Source of the DNA: Cryobacterium aureum
GTDB lineage: Bacteria; Actinomycetota; Actinomycetes; Actinomycetales; Microbacteriaceae
Assembly: GCF_002954245.1 (NCBI RefSeq)
Contig: NZ_PPTG01000035.1
Coordinates: forward strand, 124,371 to 188,370
Reading direction: 5' to 3'
Length of the DNA stretch: 64,000 nucleotides
Shown here: positions 46,997 through 56,377 of the stretch, piece by piece
Numbering within the stretch: position 1 is the stretch's first letter
How the letters are laid out: every line of letters begins with the position of its first letter
Notes under the pieces: model-generated
What the model was told of the DNA's origin: nothing
What the model saw: only the letters and a program-made list of their open reading frames with translations
Database searches by the model: none
Made by a program: the position numbers and the translations under genes

Positions 46997-47437
46997 ATGA
47001 CGTCACCTGGCTCCGGGACTGCCCGTCTGCAGGCCAACCCGTTGGAGCCCCACCCCGACCAGCGCGGAGTCAGCCCGAAGCGGATCGAAATTGCGCGCGG
47101 GCCCGACACAGAACAATTACTGCGCGCCCTCGCACTGCGGGCCATCGAGGTCATCGCCGGAGCCAGAGACCTCGAGCAGCTGGCGCGTTGGGTCACCGAC
47201 GACGTCTATGCCCATCTGCGCGTTCGGGTAACGATCGCCTCTCGTGCCAGGGCCATCACGGGAATTGTCGCCCAACGGCCGAGACTGTGGATCGACCACG
47301 TCAAGACCTGGCCGACCGAAACCGGCGGTTTCAACGCGGTGATCCTGGTGTACGACAAACGAAGAGCGCACGTCGTCTCCGTGCAGTTGGAGGGCTTGGA
47401 TCAGCGCTGGAGGGCTACCGTACTCGTCGTCTTGTGA
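46997..47437 (+). CDS. Rv3235-family protein
   Basis: 146 residues. A proline- and arginine-rich start is followed by a compact domain (AIEVIAGARDLEQLARWVTDDVY ... RWRATVLVVL) characteristic of the Rv3235 family, which sits beside secA in many Actinobacteria. Its function is not established. AGGAGGAAC precedes the ATG. It converges with secA, with a long hairpin in between. Confidence 0.85.
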   Translation: MTSPGSGTARLQANPLEPHPDQRGVSPKRIEIARGPDTEQLLRALALRAIEVIAGARDLEQLARWVTDDVYAHLRVRVTIASRARAITGIVAQRPRLWIDHVKTWPTETGGFNAVILVYDKRRAHVVSVQLEGLDQRWRATVLVVL

Positions 47438-47466
47438 TGCCCGGCAGTCCCACCAGCAGACGGATG

Positions 47467-47518
47467 CCCCACCCCATCAACGCGCGTCCATGGATGGGAA
47501 CGCGTTGATGTGGTGGGG
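47467..47518. terminator. Long convergent stem-loop between the Rv3235-family gene and secA
   Basis: Arms 47467-47484 and 47501-47518 pair over 18 bp with one mismatch, around a 16-nt loop. It lies between two convergent stops. Neither side has a T-run, so efficiency is uncertain. Confidence 0.65.
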
Positions 47519-47524
47519 TTAGGG

Positions 47525-50332
47525 CTAGCTGTTTTTCTTGCCCTGCGAGCGGCGCTCGGCCCGGTTCACCGGGGCGGCACCCTCGGTCTTCTGCCCAAAC
47601 GCTCCGCGCTGGGGCGGACCGGCCGCTTCGGCCGGCTCGTCATCGCTCGCCGCGACCGTGGCCGAGCGCCTGGCCCGGTCAGTGGCTGCCTGCTGAATCT
47701 GGCCGCGCTGGTTGCGCACCTCGACTCCCCCTGAGTCGCTCGGTGCGGTGTAGCTGAGCTTCTCTTCCACGGAATCCGTCGGCGCGAGCCCCTTGGCCGC
47801 AACGACCGGTCCGGCGACGGCACCAGCGCCAGCAGTCACCTCAACGTCGAGGTTGAACAGGAAGCCGACGGTTTCCTCGCGAATCTGACCCATCATCTGC
47901 TGGAACATGGCGAAACCCTCACGCTGGTATTCGACCAGCGGGTCGCGCTGGGCCATCGCACGCAGCCCGATGCCGTCTTTCAGGTAGTCCATCTCGTAGA
48001 GGTGGTCGCGCCAGCGACGGTCGATCACCGAGAGCACGACACGGCGCTCCAGTTCACGCATAGCCGGGGCTCCGAGGGTTTCTTCCCGGCGGGAATAGGC
48101 CAGCTTGGCGTCGGAGAGAATCTCCCGGCGCATGAAGTCACGGTTAATCCTGCCCTTGTCGCCAGCCTCTGAGACGACCTCATCGATGGTCAGTCCCACC
48201 GGGTACAGCGTCTTGAGCTCTGTCCACATGGCGTCGAAGTCCCAGTCGTCGCCGTTGCCGTCGCCGGCGTGCACATCGAGCACCTCGTCGATGACGTTGG
48301 TGAGGAAGGTCTGGGTGCGTTCGTGCAGGTCGTCACCCTCGAGAATGTGGCGACGGTCACCGTAGATGGCCTCGCGCTGACGGTTGAGGACGTCATCGTA
48401 TTTCAGCACGTTCTTGCGAATCTCGGCGTTGCGACCCTCGACCTGGGACTGGGCGCTGCGGATGGCACGGCTGACCACCTTTGATTCGATCGCCATGTCG
48501 TCCGGCACGCCCTGACGACCCATGAGGGCCTCGGCGGCACCGGCGTTGAACAGGCGCATGAGGTCGTCGGTGAGCGACAGGTAAAAGCGGCTCTCGCCCG
48601 GGTCGCCCTGACGTCCGCTGCGTCCGCGCAGCTGGTTGTCGATGCGACGTGATTCGTGTCGTTCGGTGCCGAGCACGTAGAGACCGCCAGCGGCGATCAC
48701 CTTCTCGGCTTCTTCGGTGACGTTGTCCTTGACCGCGGTAAAGACGTCGTCCCAGGCCAGTTCGTACTCGTCGGGGGTTTCGACCGGGCTAAGGCCCTTG
48801 GCGTTCATTTCGGCGACGGCGAGGAATTCGGCGTTGCCGCCGAGCATCACGTCGGTACCACGACCGGCCATGTTGGTGGCGACGGTCACCGAGCCGAGTC
48901 GACCGGCCTGCGCGACGATCGCAGCTTCACGGGCGTGGTTCTTGGCGTTGAGCACCTCGTGGCGCACGCCCTTCTTGGCGAGCAGGCGCGACAGATACTC
49001 ACTCTTCTCAACGCTGGTCGTGCCGACCAGAACCGGCTGTCCGGCTTCGTGGCGCAGGGCGATGTCTTCAACGACCTGACGAAACTTGGACTCTTCGTTC
49101 TTGTAGATCAGATCGGACTGGTCGATGCGCTTCATCGGCTTGTTGGTGGGAATGGCCACCACGCCGAGCTTGTAGGTGCTCATGAACTCGGCGGCTTCGG
49201 TCTCGGCCGTTCCGGTCATGCCGGAGATCTTCGAGTACAGGCGGAAGTAGTTCTGCAGGGTGACGGTGGCCAGGGTCTGGTTCTCGGCCTTGACGGCGAC
49301 ACCCTCCTTGGCCTCGATCGCCTGGTGGATACCCTCGTTGTAGCGGCGTCCCATGAGGATACGGCCGGTGTGCTCGTCGACGATGAGCACCTCGCCGTTC
49401 ATGACGACGTAGTCCTTGTCCTTCTTGAATAATGCATTCGCCTTGATGGCGTTGTTCAAGAAGGAGATCAGCGGCGTGTTGGCCGATTCGTAGAGGTTGT
49501 CGATGCCGAGGTAGTCCTCGACCTTTTCGATGCCGGGTTCGAGCACACCGATGGTGCGCTTCTTCTCGTCGACCTCAAAGTCTTCGTCGGCAATGAGACG
49601 CTTGGCCAGGCTGGCAAACTCGTTGAACCAGCGGTTCGCTTCACCGGATGCCGGCCCGGAGATGATCAGCGGCGTACGGGCCTCATCGATGAGAATGGAG
49701 TCGACCTCGTCGACAATGGCGAAGTAGTGCCCGCGCTGCACCATGTCGCTGGCCTGCCAGGCCATGTTGTCGCGCAGGTAGTCGAAACCGAACTCGTTGT
49801 TCGTGCCGTAGGTGATGTCGGCGGCATACATTTCGCGACGCTGCGCCGGAGTCTGACCGGAGAGGATGCATCCGGTCGTCATGCCGAGGGCGCGGAACAC
49901 GCGCCCCATGAGCTCACTCTGGTAGCTGGCGAGGTAGTCGTTGACCGTGATGACGTGCACGCCGCGGCTGCTGATCGCGTTGAGGTACGCGGCGGTGGTG
50001 GCGACGAGGGTCTTGCCCTCACCGGTCTTCATCTCGGCGATATTGCCGAGGTGCAGGGCTGCTCCGCCCATAAGCTGCACGTCGAAGTGACGCAGGCCGA
50101 GGGTGCGTGTGCTGGCCTCGCGCACGGCGGCGAAGGCCTCCGGCAGCAGGTCATCGAGCGACTCGCCGTTGGAATACCGTTCACGCAGGGTGACGGTTTC
50201 GTTCTTCAGCTCGTCGTCGGTGAGCTCATGGAAGTCTTCTTCCAGCGCGTTGATGGCTTTCGCATAGTTTTCCAGGCGGCGCAGAACGCGGCCTTCACCA
50301 ACACGAAGAACCTTTTCAAGAATTGACGCCAC
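47525..50332 (-). CDS. secA: Preprotein translocase ATPase SecA
   Basis: 935 residues. Walker [15 protein letters not shown], Walker [17 protein letters not shown] and [16 protein letters not shown], and helicase domain 2 with [15 protein letters not shown] are intact. It drives export through SecYEG. The C-terminal tail (about 100 residues, ending [10 protein letters not shown]) lacks the zinc-binding CxC motif, as usual for Actinobacteria. GTG at 50332 has GGAG seven bases upstream. It follows hpf on the same strand, with a hairpin in the 135-bp gap. Confidence 0.97.
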   Translation of the reverse strand: MASILEKVLRVGEGRVLRRLENYAKAINALEEDFHELTDDELKNETVTLRERYSNGESLDDLLPEAFAAVREASTRTLGLRHFDVQLMGGAALHLGNIAEMKTGEGKTLVATTAAYLNAISSRGVHVITVNDYLASYQSELMGRVFRALGMTTGCILSGQTPAQRREMYAADITYGTNNEFGFDYLRDNMAWQASDMVQRGHYFAIVDEVDSILIDEARTPLIISGPASGEANRWFNEFASLAKRLIADEDFEVDEKKRTIGVLEPGIEKVEDYLGIDNLYESANTPLISFLNNAIKANALFKKDKDYVVMNGEVLIVDEHTGRILMGRRYNEGIHQAIEAKEGVAVKAENQTLATVTLQNYFRLYSKISGMTGTAETEAAEFMSTYKLGVVAIPTNKPMKRIDQSDLIYKNEESKFRQVVEDIALRHEAGQPVLVGTTSVEKSEYLSRLLAKKGVRHEVLNAKNHAREAAIVAQAGRLGSVTVATNMAGRGTDVMLGGNAEFLAVAEMNAKGLSPVETPDEYELAWDDVFTAVKDNVTEEAEKVIAAGGLYVLGTERHESRRIDNQLRGRSGRQGDPGESRFYLSLTDDLMRLFNAGAAEALMGRQGVPDDMAIESKVVSRAIRSAQSQVEGRNAEIRKNVLKYDDVLNRQREAIYGDRRHILEGDDLHERTQTFLTNVIDEVLDVHAGDGNGDDWDFDAMWTELKTLYPVGLTIDEVVSEAGDKGRINRDFMRREILSDAKLAYSRREETLGAPAMRELERRVVLSVIDRRWRDHLYEMDYLKDGIGLRAMAQRDPLVEYQREGFAMFQQMMGQIREETVGFLFNLDVEVTAGAGAVAGPVVAAKGLAPTDSVEEKLSYTAPSDSGGVEVRNQRGQIQQAATDRARRSATVAASDDEPAEAAGPPQRGAFGQKTEGAAPVNRAERRSQGKKNS

Positions 50333-50354
50333 GAATGTACTCCACTAGTCAAAC

Positions 50355-50408
50355 GGTGCAGGCATGCACTGGGGCAGCCCAATCGGGCTTCCAGCACACG
50401 CCTGCACC
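50355..50408 (-). terminator. Stem-loop between hpf and secA
   Basis: GGTGCAGGC (50355-50363) pairs with GCCTGCACC (50400-50408), and an inner AGCCC/GGGCT extends it. No T-run, so partial termination or a processing site is possible. Confidence 0.5.
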
Positions 50409-50467
50409 TCTCGTCTGGCAGATGCCAGAGCACCGACCTGGTCGGCGGCTAAGGCAATGCTAGTTGG

Positions 50468-51172
50468 TCAGTTGGCACGCCCGCTGGCAACGGGCACAGC
50501 CTCCTGCAGCTCCGCGCTCGAACCGTCGAGTTCGATGACTCCGTAGTCCCAGCCCTTGCGACGGTAGACCACGCTCGGACGCTTGGTCTCGATGTCCTGG
50601 AACAGGTAGAAGTCGTGGCCGACGAGCTCCATGAAATAGAGGGCATCGTCGACGGACATGGGAGCAGCCGCGAATACTTTGCGACGGATGACGACGGGGC
50701 AGTATTCCTCCTCGGCCGAGGCTTCTGGGGCATCCGCTTGCACGATCGGGATCGCGCCGGTGCGCACCCGCTCGAGCGTTTCCGGGTTGGCCGGGGTGAT
50801 GTCGATAACGCTGAATCCCACAGCGGATGCCTCGTGCAGCGAGGTGGGACGGTGGGCGCCGCCGCGGTGCACCTTCTTGCGGTCCTTGGCGCGCCGAACG
50901 CGTTCGAGCAGACGACCCAGCGCCACGTCGAAGGCGGCGTACTTGTCGGATCCGTCCGCTTCGGCTCGCACCAGCGGACCCTTGCCAATCAGGGTGAGTT
51001 CGACCCGGTCGTTGCCGACAGCAGCACCGTTCTTCTCGTGGTGGCGGCTGACCTTTATCTCGAGCGCGAGGGCCTTGTCGGCGAGGAGGGCAATTTTCTC
51101 GGCCTTCTCCGTCGCGTAATCCCGGAAGCGATCAGTGATCCCAAGGTTGCGTCCGACGATGTTAGTTTCCAT
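50468..51172 (-). CDS. hpf: Ribosome hibernation-promoting factor, long form
   Basis: 234 residues: an N-terminal S30AE ribosome-binding domain (NLGITDRFRDYATEKAEKIAL) and a C-terminal dimerisation domain (VFAAAPMSVDDALYFMELVGHDFYLF), the long type that makes 100S dimers alone. The ATG at 51172 has GGAGG seven bases upstream. It belongs to stationary-phase or stress physiology. It sits between comF and secA as is common in the group. Confidence 0.95.
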   Translation of the reverse strand: METNIVGRNLGITDRFRDYATEKAEKIALLADKALALEIKVSRHHEKNGAAVGNDRVELTLIGKGPLVRAEADGSDKYAAFDVALGRLLERVRRAKDRKKVHRGGAHRPTSLHEASAVGFSVIDITPANPETLERVRTGAIPIVQADAPEASAEEEYCPVVIRRKVFAAAPMSVDDALYFMELVGHDFYLFQDIETKRPSVVYRRKGWDYGVIELDGSSAELQEAVPVASGRAN

Positions 51173-51315
51173 GACGACCTCCAGTTTGGCGGACCGCCCG
51201 ACAACTGGGCGATCATTGCGCGCCTTTGACTCCACCGTAGCCGGGACAGTCAGATAAGTCACAGTATTTGTCGATGAGTTTGCTAATCGGGTGCTTTGAA
51301 TTGCACGGGGTGGCA

Positions 51316-52065
51316 TTACCGGTGCAGCAGACGCCGTGTTTCCGCCAGTGTGGCCAGACCAACGACGATACCGCCCGCAGCGAACACGGCGCGGCGAGCC
51401 TCGAGCAGGGTCGCGCCCGTCGTCACAATGTCGTCGACCAGGATCACCGGCACCCCGTCGAGCGAATGCCGCGCGACAAGGCTGTTGCTCTTGTTCGCGG
51501 CCCGCGCCGCCCGCCCCAGGCCCACCTGGTCGAGAGCCTCGGTGCGCTGCATGAGCGCCGGGGACGGGTGCAGGCCGGCCCGGTGCAGCAGGGCATCGAC
51601 CGGGTGGTAGCCGCGAACGCGCCAGGCCAAGCGGGACGACGGGATGGTGACGAGCTGAATGTCACTCGAGCGCACGGTCGGATTCGGCACAGTCGGGTTC
51701 GGCACGGTCGGGTTCGGCACGGTCGGGTTCGGCACGGTCGGGTTCGGCACGGTCGGGTTCGGCACGGCGGCGAGCGCGGCCAGGATGGCCGCCCGCAGCG
51801 GCGCGGCGAGCGCGGCGGCGGCATCCGTTCGCCCGCCGTCTTTGTAGGCGGCGATCACGTGGCGGGCTGGGCCCTCGTAGGTCAGCGCGGTCCAGATGAC
51901 GACGTCGTCGCGGGCGACCGCGTGCACGCCGGGCGCCAGTGCCAGCCGGCAGCTGGCGCACAGAGCGCGGTCGACGGCACCGCAGCCGCTGCACTCGGTC
52001 GGCAGCAGGGTGGCCCAGGCGTCGCGGCCGGCGGCGGCCAGGAGATCGCGCAGCTCTCGGCTCAT
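51316..52065 (-). CDS. ComF-family amidophosphoribosyltransferase-like protein with VPNPT repeats
   Basis: 249 residues from the ATG at 52065. A CxxC zinc ribbon (CSGCGAVDRALCASC) is followed by a linker and a PRTase domain with the PRPP loop VILVDDIVTTGAT. ComF proteins assist DNA uptake in competent bacteria, but in Actinobacteria the role is unproven. The linker carries six tandem VPNPT copies (15-bp DNA repeats, 51676-51765), in frame. It lies 90 bp downstream of lpqB. Confidence 0.88.
   Translation of the reverse strand: MSRELRDLLAAAGRDAWATLLPTECSGCGAVDRALCASCRLALAPGVHAVARDDVVIWTALTYEGPARHVIAAYKDGGRTDAAAALAAPLRAAILAALAAVPNPTVPNPTVPNPTVPNPTVPNPTVPNPTVRSSDIQLVTIPSSRLAWRVRGYHPVDALLHRAGLHPSPALMQRTEALDQVGLGRAARAANKSNSLVARHSLDGVPVILVDDIVTTGATLLEARRAVFAAGGIVVGLATLAETRRLLHR
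51676..51765. repeat. In-frame 15-bp minisatellite, six copies
   Basis: Unit GGTCGGGTTCGGCAC; four exact copies at 51706-51765 and two with one substitution at 51676 and 51691. On the minus strand each encodes Val-Pro-Asn-Pro-Thr inside the comF-like gene. Confidence 0.92.
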
Positions 52066-52155
52066 GGCCTCAGTGTGTCGCGGAACACGGCGACGCGCTG
52101 GGCAAGTTCGCCAGCGGTGCATAACCGGGCCTGGACGCCCACTGGGGAGGAGACG

Positions 52156-53853
52156 CTAGCCGCCGAGGCCTTGCTGGGTGGCGAGAAGGGTCACTTTATC
52201 AATACGGGCCTGCCAGCCCGCTCCGCGTTGCACCTCGAGGCTGCCGGTGTCGGTGAGGGCTCGAAGGTCGCGCACCGAGTTGCTGCCGACAATGAAGCGA
52301 CTGCTCACCGGGGATTCCAGAACGGTACTGACGCCGCCGATCTGTTGCTGGGCGATGCGGGCCTCGCCGCTGGGCAGCAGGCTGAGCGATGCGACGGTCA
52401 ATTCGTTGATCCAGGTGGCGTCGAGGCCGACCCCGCCGCCCGAGGCCAGCAGCACGGGCGCGCCGATACCGGTCGGCACTGCGCCGGTGCGGATGATGGA
52501 GGCGACGACGAATCGCGTCTCGGAACCGGTGCCGAGCAGCGCGATCAGCCGAGCGCCGTCTCTGGACAGTTTCAGCGACGAGATCGACGTGGCCTCCGGC
52601 CACGGAGTCGGCAGCACGGTCGCCTCCCCCGACGGGCTGTACACGACCAGCGCGCTCGGATCGTTGGCCGGCACCGACCAGACGAAGCGGTCATTGTCGA
52701 TCGACGGAGCGAGCAGCCCCGCACGCGTATCGAGCAGTTGGGGGCCGTCGCCGGCCCGCACGAGGTAGACGCCGTCGTTGGCGAGGACGGCAGCCGATCC
52801 CTGCCCCGAAGCGAGCGTCACCGCGGTCGGGGCCAGCTGGGCGATGGTGTCAGACAATCCGTCGAGCGGAGTGACACTCTGCCCGGTCGCGGCGAGAAAA
52901 CCGAACTCATCACCGCGCAGCACGAGCGCCCTGGCATCCACGCGCGGATCCACGAGCGGAGCGCCGGACTCCAGATCGTTGATGGCCTGGGAGTTCTGGT
53001 CGATGGTGATTTCGACGGTCAGGCCCGTCGGCAGGCTCGCCGCCAGCTGGGCCTTCATGCGCTGCAGGGCCTGCCGATCGGCAATGAGAGCTTCGCTGTT
53101 CAGGTCGACCATGGCCTGGCGCCCGACGACCTGCACGGCATCGGCGGTGAGCTTGGAGCCTTGCGGAAACGCCGTGGCCACGGCACCGGTCAGCCAGGCG
53201 CTCGGTCCGTTCAGGACGGCGTTGACCAGTTTTGTCGGAGCGGACGCCCCGCGCGGAAACCAGCGCAGGTCCGGCACCAGAAACCGAAAACCCGGGTCGT
53301 AGAAGTAGACCGGCTGGGCGCTGAACACATCATTGAAGGTGTTCTCATCGATCACGGTGCCGTTCGGGGCCGCGCTGATGCGCCACTGGCCGCCGATCTG
53401 CGCAAATTCGTAGCGCAACGGTACCGGGCTCGCGTCAACTTCGCGGTATTCCCCGGACTGGTCCACTTCGGCGATCGGCGTGACAGCTACGAGGGTGGTG
53501 GCGTCGTCAATGACGGTCAGGGTGCGCCCTGAACCGTTGTCCACCGTGACGCCCGCCGTGGGATCCCAACTGGATTGAAACGCCGGGGTCAGAAACTGGC
53601 GGGCGATGTCGTAGTTGTTCTCCGGGCTGGAGGAGGCGTCGATGAAGCCGCGCAGAATGGACTCCGTCGAGGCATCCTTTTGCGGCAGCGCCGGCAGAAA
53701 GACCGGCGCCGGGTTATCGTCGGGCGCAATGTCATTGCCGGCGTGCACCACGCCGTCGCGCGGTATGCCGGTGCAGCCGCCGAGTCCGACGGCGAGACTG
53801 ACCGCCACAAACAGCGCCAGAACGACACGCCACGGTGAACTGCGACTACTCAT
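52156..53853 (-). CDS. lpqB: Lipoprotein LpqB (GerMN / beta-propeller)
   Basis: About 565 residues from ATG 53853 (GGAGG upstream). A signal peptide with lipobox LAVGLGGC is cleaved before Cys. GerMN domains (about 40-290) and a C-terminal propeller-like half follow. In mycobacteria LpqB binds MtrB's extracellular domain and modulates MtrAB signalling; by synteny that holds here. It overlaps mtrB by 8 bp. Confidence 0.93.
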   Translation of the reverse strand: MSSRSSPWRVVLALFVAVSLAVGLGGCTGIPRDGVVHAGNDIAPDDNPAPVFLPALPQKDASTESILRGFIDASSSPENNYDIARQFLTPAFQSSWDPTAGVTVDNGSGRTLTVIDDATTLVAVTPIAEVDQSGEYREVDASPVPLRYEFAQIGGQWRISAAPNGTVIDENTFNDVFSAQPVYFYDPGFRFLVPDLRWFPRGASAPTKLVNAVLNGPSAWLTGAVATAFPQGSKLTADAVQVVGRQAMVDLNSEALIADRQALQRMKAQLAASLPTGLTVEITIDQNSQAINDLESGAPLVDPRVDARALVLRGDEFGFLAATGQSVTPLDGLSDTIAQLAPTAVTLASGQGSAAVLANDGVYLVRAGDGPQLLDTRAGLLAPSIDNDRFVWSVPANDPSALVVYSPSGEATVLPTPWPEATSISSLKLSRDGARLIALLGTGSETRFVVASIIRTGAVPTGIGAPVLLASGGGVGLDATWINELTVASLSLLPSGEARIAQQQIGGVSTVLESPVSSRFIVGSNSVRDLRALTDTGSLEVQRGAGWQARIDKVTLLATQQGLGG

Positions 53854-55525
53854 CGTGGCCTCCGCCGATTCCGGGCACATGCCCGATTTCGCCGAGCGCG
53901 GCCGTGGCGTCATCGGGCGGCAACGGGATCGGCGACGATTCGAGAATAGCGCCGGCCGTACGCGGAAGAGTCAGCCGAAAACACGACCCCTCACCGGGGC
54001 TCGACCAGACCTGCAGCCAGCCGTTGTGCACGCTCGCGTCTTCGCGCGAGATGGCGAGCCCCAGCCCGGTCCCGCCGATCGTGCGCTGGCGTGACGGATC
54101 AGCACGCCAAAACCGGTCGAACACGTGCGCAACCTCGGCCTGGCTCATGCCCAGCCCGTAGTCACGTACGGCAAGCGCCACCGCGTTCGCGTCGCTGTCG
54201 ACGGACACTATGACGGGTCTGCCCTCACCGTGCTCGATGGCATTGCCGATGAGGTTGTGCAGCACCCGACGGATGCGCCGCGGATCGACGTCGGCGTTCA
54301 GGTATCCGCCCGGCGCGACCAGTCGCAGGTCGCTGCCCTTGGTCTCGGCGAGGGAGCGCAGGCTGTCGATGGCGTCCTCGGCGAGGTAGACCAGGTTGGT
54401 CGGTTCGCTCTCCAGCTCTACCGACCCGGCGTCGTAGCGGCTGATTTCGAGCAGGTCGCTCAGCAGCAGCTCAAACCGCTCAACCTGGGTGTGCAGCAGC
54501 TCGGCCGTGCGGCCGGTTGCCGGCGGAAAGGTCGCCCGCTGGTCGTACAGCACATCGCCGGCCAAACGGATGGTCGTGAGAGGCGTTCGCAATTCGTGCG
54601 AGACATCCGAAACAAATCGTTGCTGCACCTCGGACAGTTCCGCGAGCTCACGAATCTGGCTCTGCAAGCTGTCGGCCATGCCATTGAACGACCGGGCGAG
54701 CGTGGCGATGACGTCTTCACCCTTCTCGGGGATGCGCACTTCCAGGTCTCCGGAGGCGAGCTTCTGGCTCGTCTCGGCGGCCACGCGCAGCGGCGTGACG
54801 ACGAAGCGCACGACAATCCACGATACGGCCCCGATCAGCAACACGAGGGCGACACCGGCCACCCCCAGGGTCTGCTGCACAAACAGCAGCGTCGCTTCGG
54901 CATCCTGCAGACTGTACGCAATGTACAGCTCGTACCGGCCGGCCACCGGAACCGTGATCTGCGACCCCACCACGATGCCGGGAATGGTCGTGGCATCCTC
55001 ACCGGTCAGGGCGACGGACTGCCAGAACTGATCACCGTCGTTGGCCTGCACCTCGGTGCGCAGGTCGGCGCCGATCACACCGGTGGATCGCCCGAACGTC
55101 GACGAGTCGAGCGGCGCGACGGTCGACGGATCCTGCCCAGGCACCCGCAGCACGGCGACCAGCCGGCTCGACGACGCTGCGGAGATCGAGGTGCGGGCCG
55201 AACTGAGCAGGTTCTGTACCTGCACCCGGTCGGTGGCATCGGAAGAATCGAAGAGGCTCTGCGCGGCGCTGGTGGCACGGTCCGATTCGAACAGTACCTG
55301 GCTGAGCCGCGACTGAAACAAATCGTTGCCGATGCTGACCGACATGTACATGCCCACCACCAGAATCGCCAGCCCGGACAGCGCGACCGAAATCGTCACC
55401 GTACGAAATTGCAGGGAGGAACGCCACGACGCGCGCACCAGCCTCGGCCAGTTGCGCGGCCTGCTCGAATAGGTCAGCTGCGGCACGGTTCGAAAAACCG
55501 TTTCTGCGGGTATCGCCGGGCGCAC
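53846..55525 (-). CDS. mtrB: MtrB sensor histidine kinase
   Basis: 559 residues. Two membrane helices (about 45-65 and 220-245) flank an extracellular sensor domain; a HAMP (AAETSQKLASGDLEVRIP) leads to the H-box FVSDVSHELRTPLTTIRL and an HATPase (NLIGNAIEHGEG; GTGLGLAIS). It controls MtrA, affecting division and cell-wall genes in Actinobacteria. GTG at 55525 lacks a strong Shine-Dalgarno. It follows mtrA by 18 bp. Confidence 0.95.
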   Translation of the reverse strand: MRPAIPAETVFRTVPQLTYSSRPRNWPRLVRASWRSSLQFRTVTISVALSGLAILVVGMYMSVSIGNDLFQSRLSQVLFESDRATSAAQSLFDSSDATDRVQVQNLLSSARTSISAASSSRLVAVLRVPGQDPSTVAPLDSSTFGRSTGVIGADLRTEVQANDGDQFWQSVALTGEDATTIPGIVVGSQITVPVAGRYELYIAYSLQDAEATLLFVQQTLGVAGVALVLLIGAVSWIVVRFVVTPLRVAAETSQKLASGDLEVRIPEKGEDVIATLARSFNGMADSLQSQIRELAELSEVQQRFVSDVSHELRTPLTTIRLAGDVLYDQRATFPPATGRTAELLHTQVERFELLLSDLLEISRYDAGSVELESEPTNLVYLAEDAIDSLRSLAETKGSDLRLVAPGGYLNADVDPRRIRRVLHNLIGNAIEHGEGRPVIVSVDSDANAVALAVRDYGLGMSQAEVAHVFDRFWRADPSRQRTIGGTGLGLAISREDASVHNGWLQVWSSPGEGSCFRLTLPRTAGAILESSPIPLPPDDATAALGEIGHVPGIGGGHDE

Positions 55526-55543
55526 ATGGGAGGTCGTGGTTCT

Positions 55544-56224
55544 CTAGCTGACCGTGCCGGCTCGATAGCCGACGCCACGCACCGTCATGACGATCTTGGG
55601 ATTATCGGGATCATGCTCGACCTTGGCGCGCAGCCGCTGCACGTGCACGTTCACGAGGCGGGTGTCGGCCTTGTAGTGATAGCCCCAGACCTGCTCCAGC
55701 AACATTTCGCGGGTGAAAACCTGCTGGGGTTTGGACGCCAGGGCCAGCAGCAGGTCGAATTCGAGCGGAGTCAGGTTGATCGCGGCCGTTCCCCGGGTAA
55801 CTTCGTGGCCGACCGCGTTCACCACGAGGTCACCGATGTGCAGGGCGATGGCGCCGTCGACGGCGGGCGGACGCAGACGGGTGCGAATACGGGCGACGAG
55901 TTCCTTGGGGTTGAAAGGCTTCACCATGTAGTCGTCGGCACCGGACTCGAGCCCCTTGACCACGTCTGTGGTGTCGGACCGCGCGGTGAGCATGATGATC
56001 GGGACTCCCGATTCTGCGCGAATCAGCCGGCACACTTCGATGCCGTCGAGGCCGGGCAGCATGAGGTCAAGCAGCACCAAGTCGGGCTTCTCGGTGCGAA
56101 ACGTCTCGAGAGCGAGTGATCCGTCGGCGCAGAAACCCGGATTGAAGCCTTCGCCGTGCAAAACGATGCCGATCATCTCGGACAGGGCGGTATCGTCATC
56201 GATAACCAAAATGCGTGCAGTCAT
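55544..56224 (-). CDS. mtrA: MtrA response regulator (OmpR/PhoB class)
   Basis: 226 residues. Receiver: DDDTALSEM, phospho-Asp in LVLLDLMLPGLDG, Thr in MLTARSD, Lys in VKPFNPKEL. The C-terminal winged helix ends with NVHVQRLRAKVEHDPDNP and VRGVGYR. It is nearly invariant in the Actinobacteria. First gene of the mtrA-mtrB-lpqB-comF group. An inverted repeat lies upstream at 56280-56299. Confidence 0.96.
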   Translation of the reverse strand: MTARILVIDDDTALSEMIGIVLHGEGFNPGFCADGSLALETFRTEKPDLVLLDLMLPGLDGIEVCRLIRAESGVPIIMLTARSDTTDVVKGLESGADDYMVKPFNPKELVARIRTRLRPPAVDGAIALHIGDLVVNAVGHEVTRGTAAINLTPLEFDLLLALASKPQQVFTREMLLEQVWGYHYKADTRLVNVHVQRLRAKVEHDPDNPKIVMTVRGVGYRAGTVS

Positions 56225-56279
56225 GGGTCTCTTTCCAGAACGTCAGTCACGTGTGTTCTGATGTCGTTCGCTCAGCAGA

Positions 56280-56299
56280 TTGCCCGATGAGTAGGGCAA
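56280..56299. promoter_or_regulatory. Inverted repeat in the mtrA upstream region
   Basis: TTGCCC (56280-56285) and GGGCAA (56294-56299) are separated by 8 bases, 55 bp upstream of mtrA in the divergent region. It may be an operator, but I cannot name a factor. Confidence 0.3.
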
Positions 56300-56377
56300 A
56301 GTCTGGCATAAGAGTAGCCGAGCGCGCTGACAGAGCGCCTGCGAGCGTTTTTCTTGATCGACCTGTGCCAGCATTGA

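Noticed and set aside
46918..47196. A 92-codon minus-strand frame over the start of the Rv3235-family gene
   Set aside because: Antisense to a gene with a strong Shine-Dalgarno and family-like C-terminus.
51676..51765. CRISPR array
   Set aside because: The repeats are contiguous 15-mers with no spacers and lie inside a coding sequence.
51659..51847. Repeat-encoded plus-strand frame over the comF minisatellite (VGFGT repeats)
   Set aside because: It is the antisense [11 protein letters not shown] of the same 15-bp repeats; the minus-strand PRTase with zinc ribbon is the real gene.
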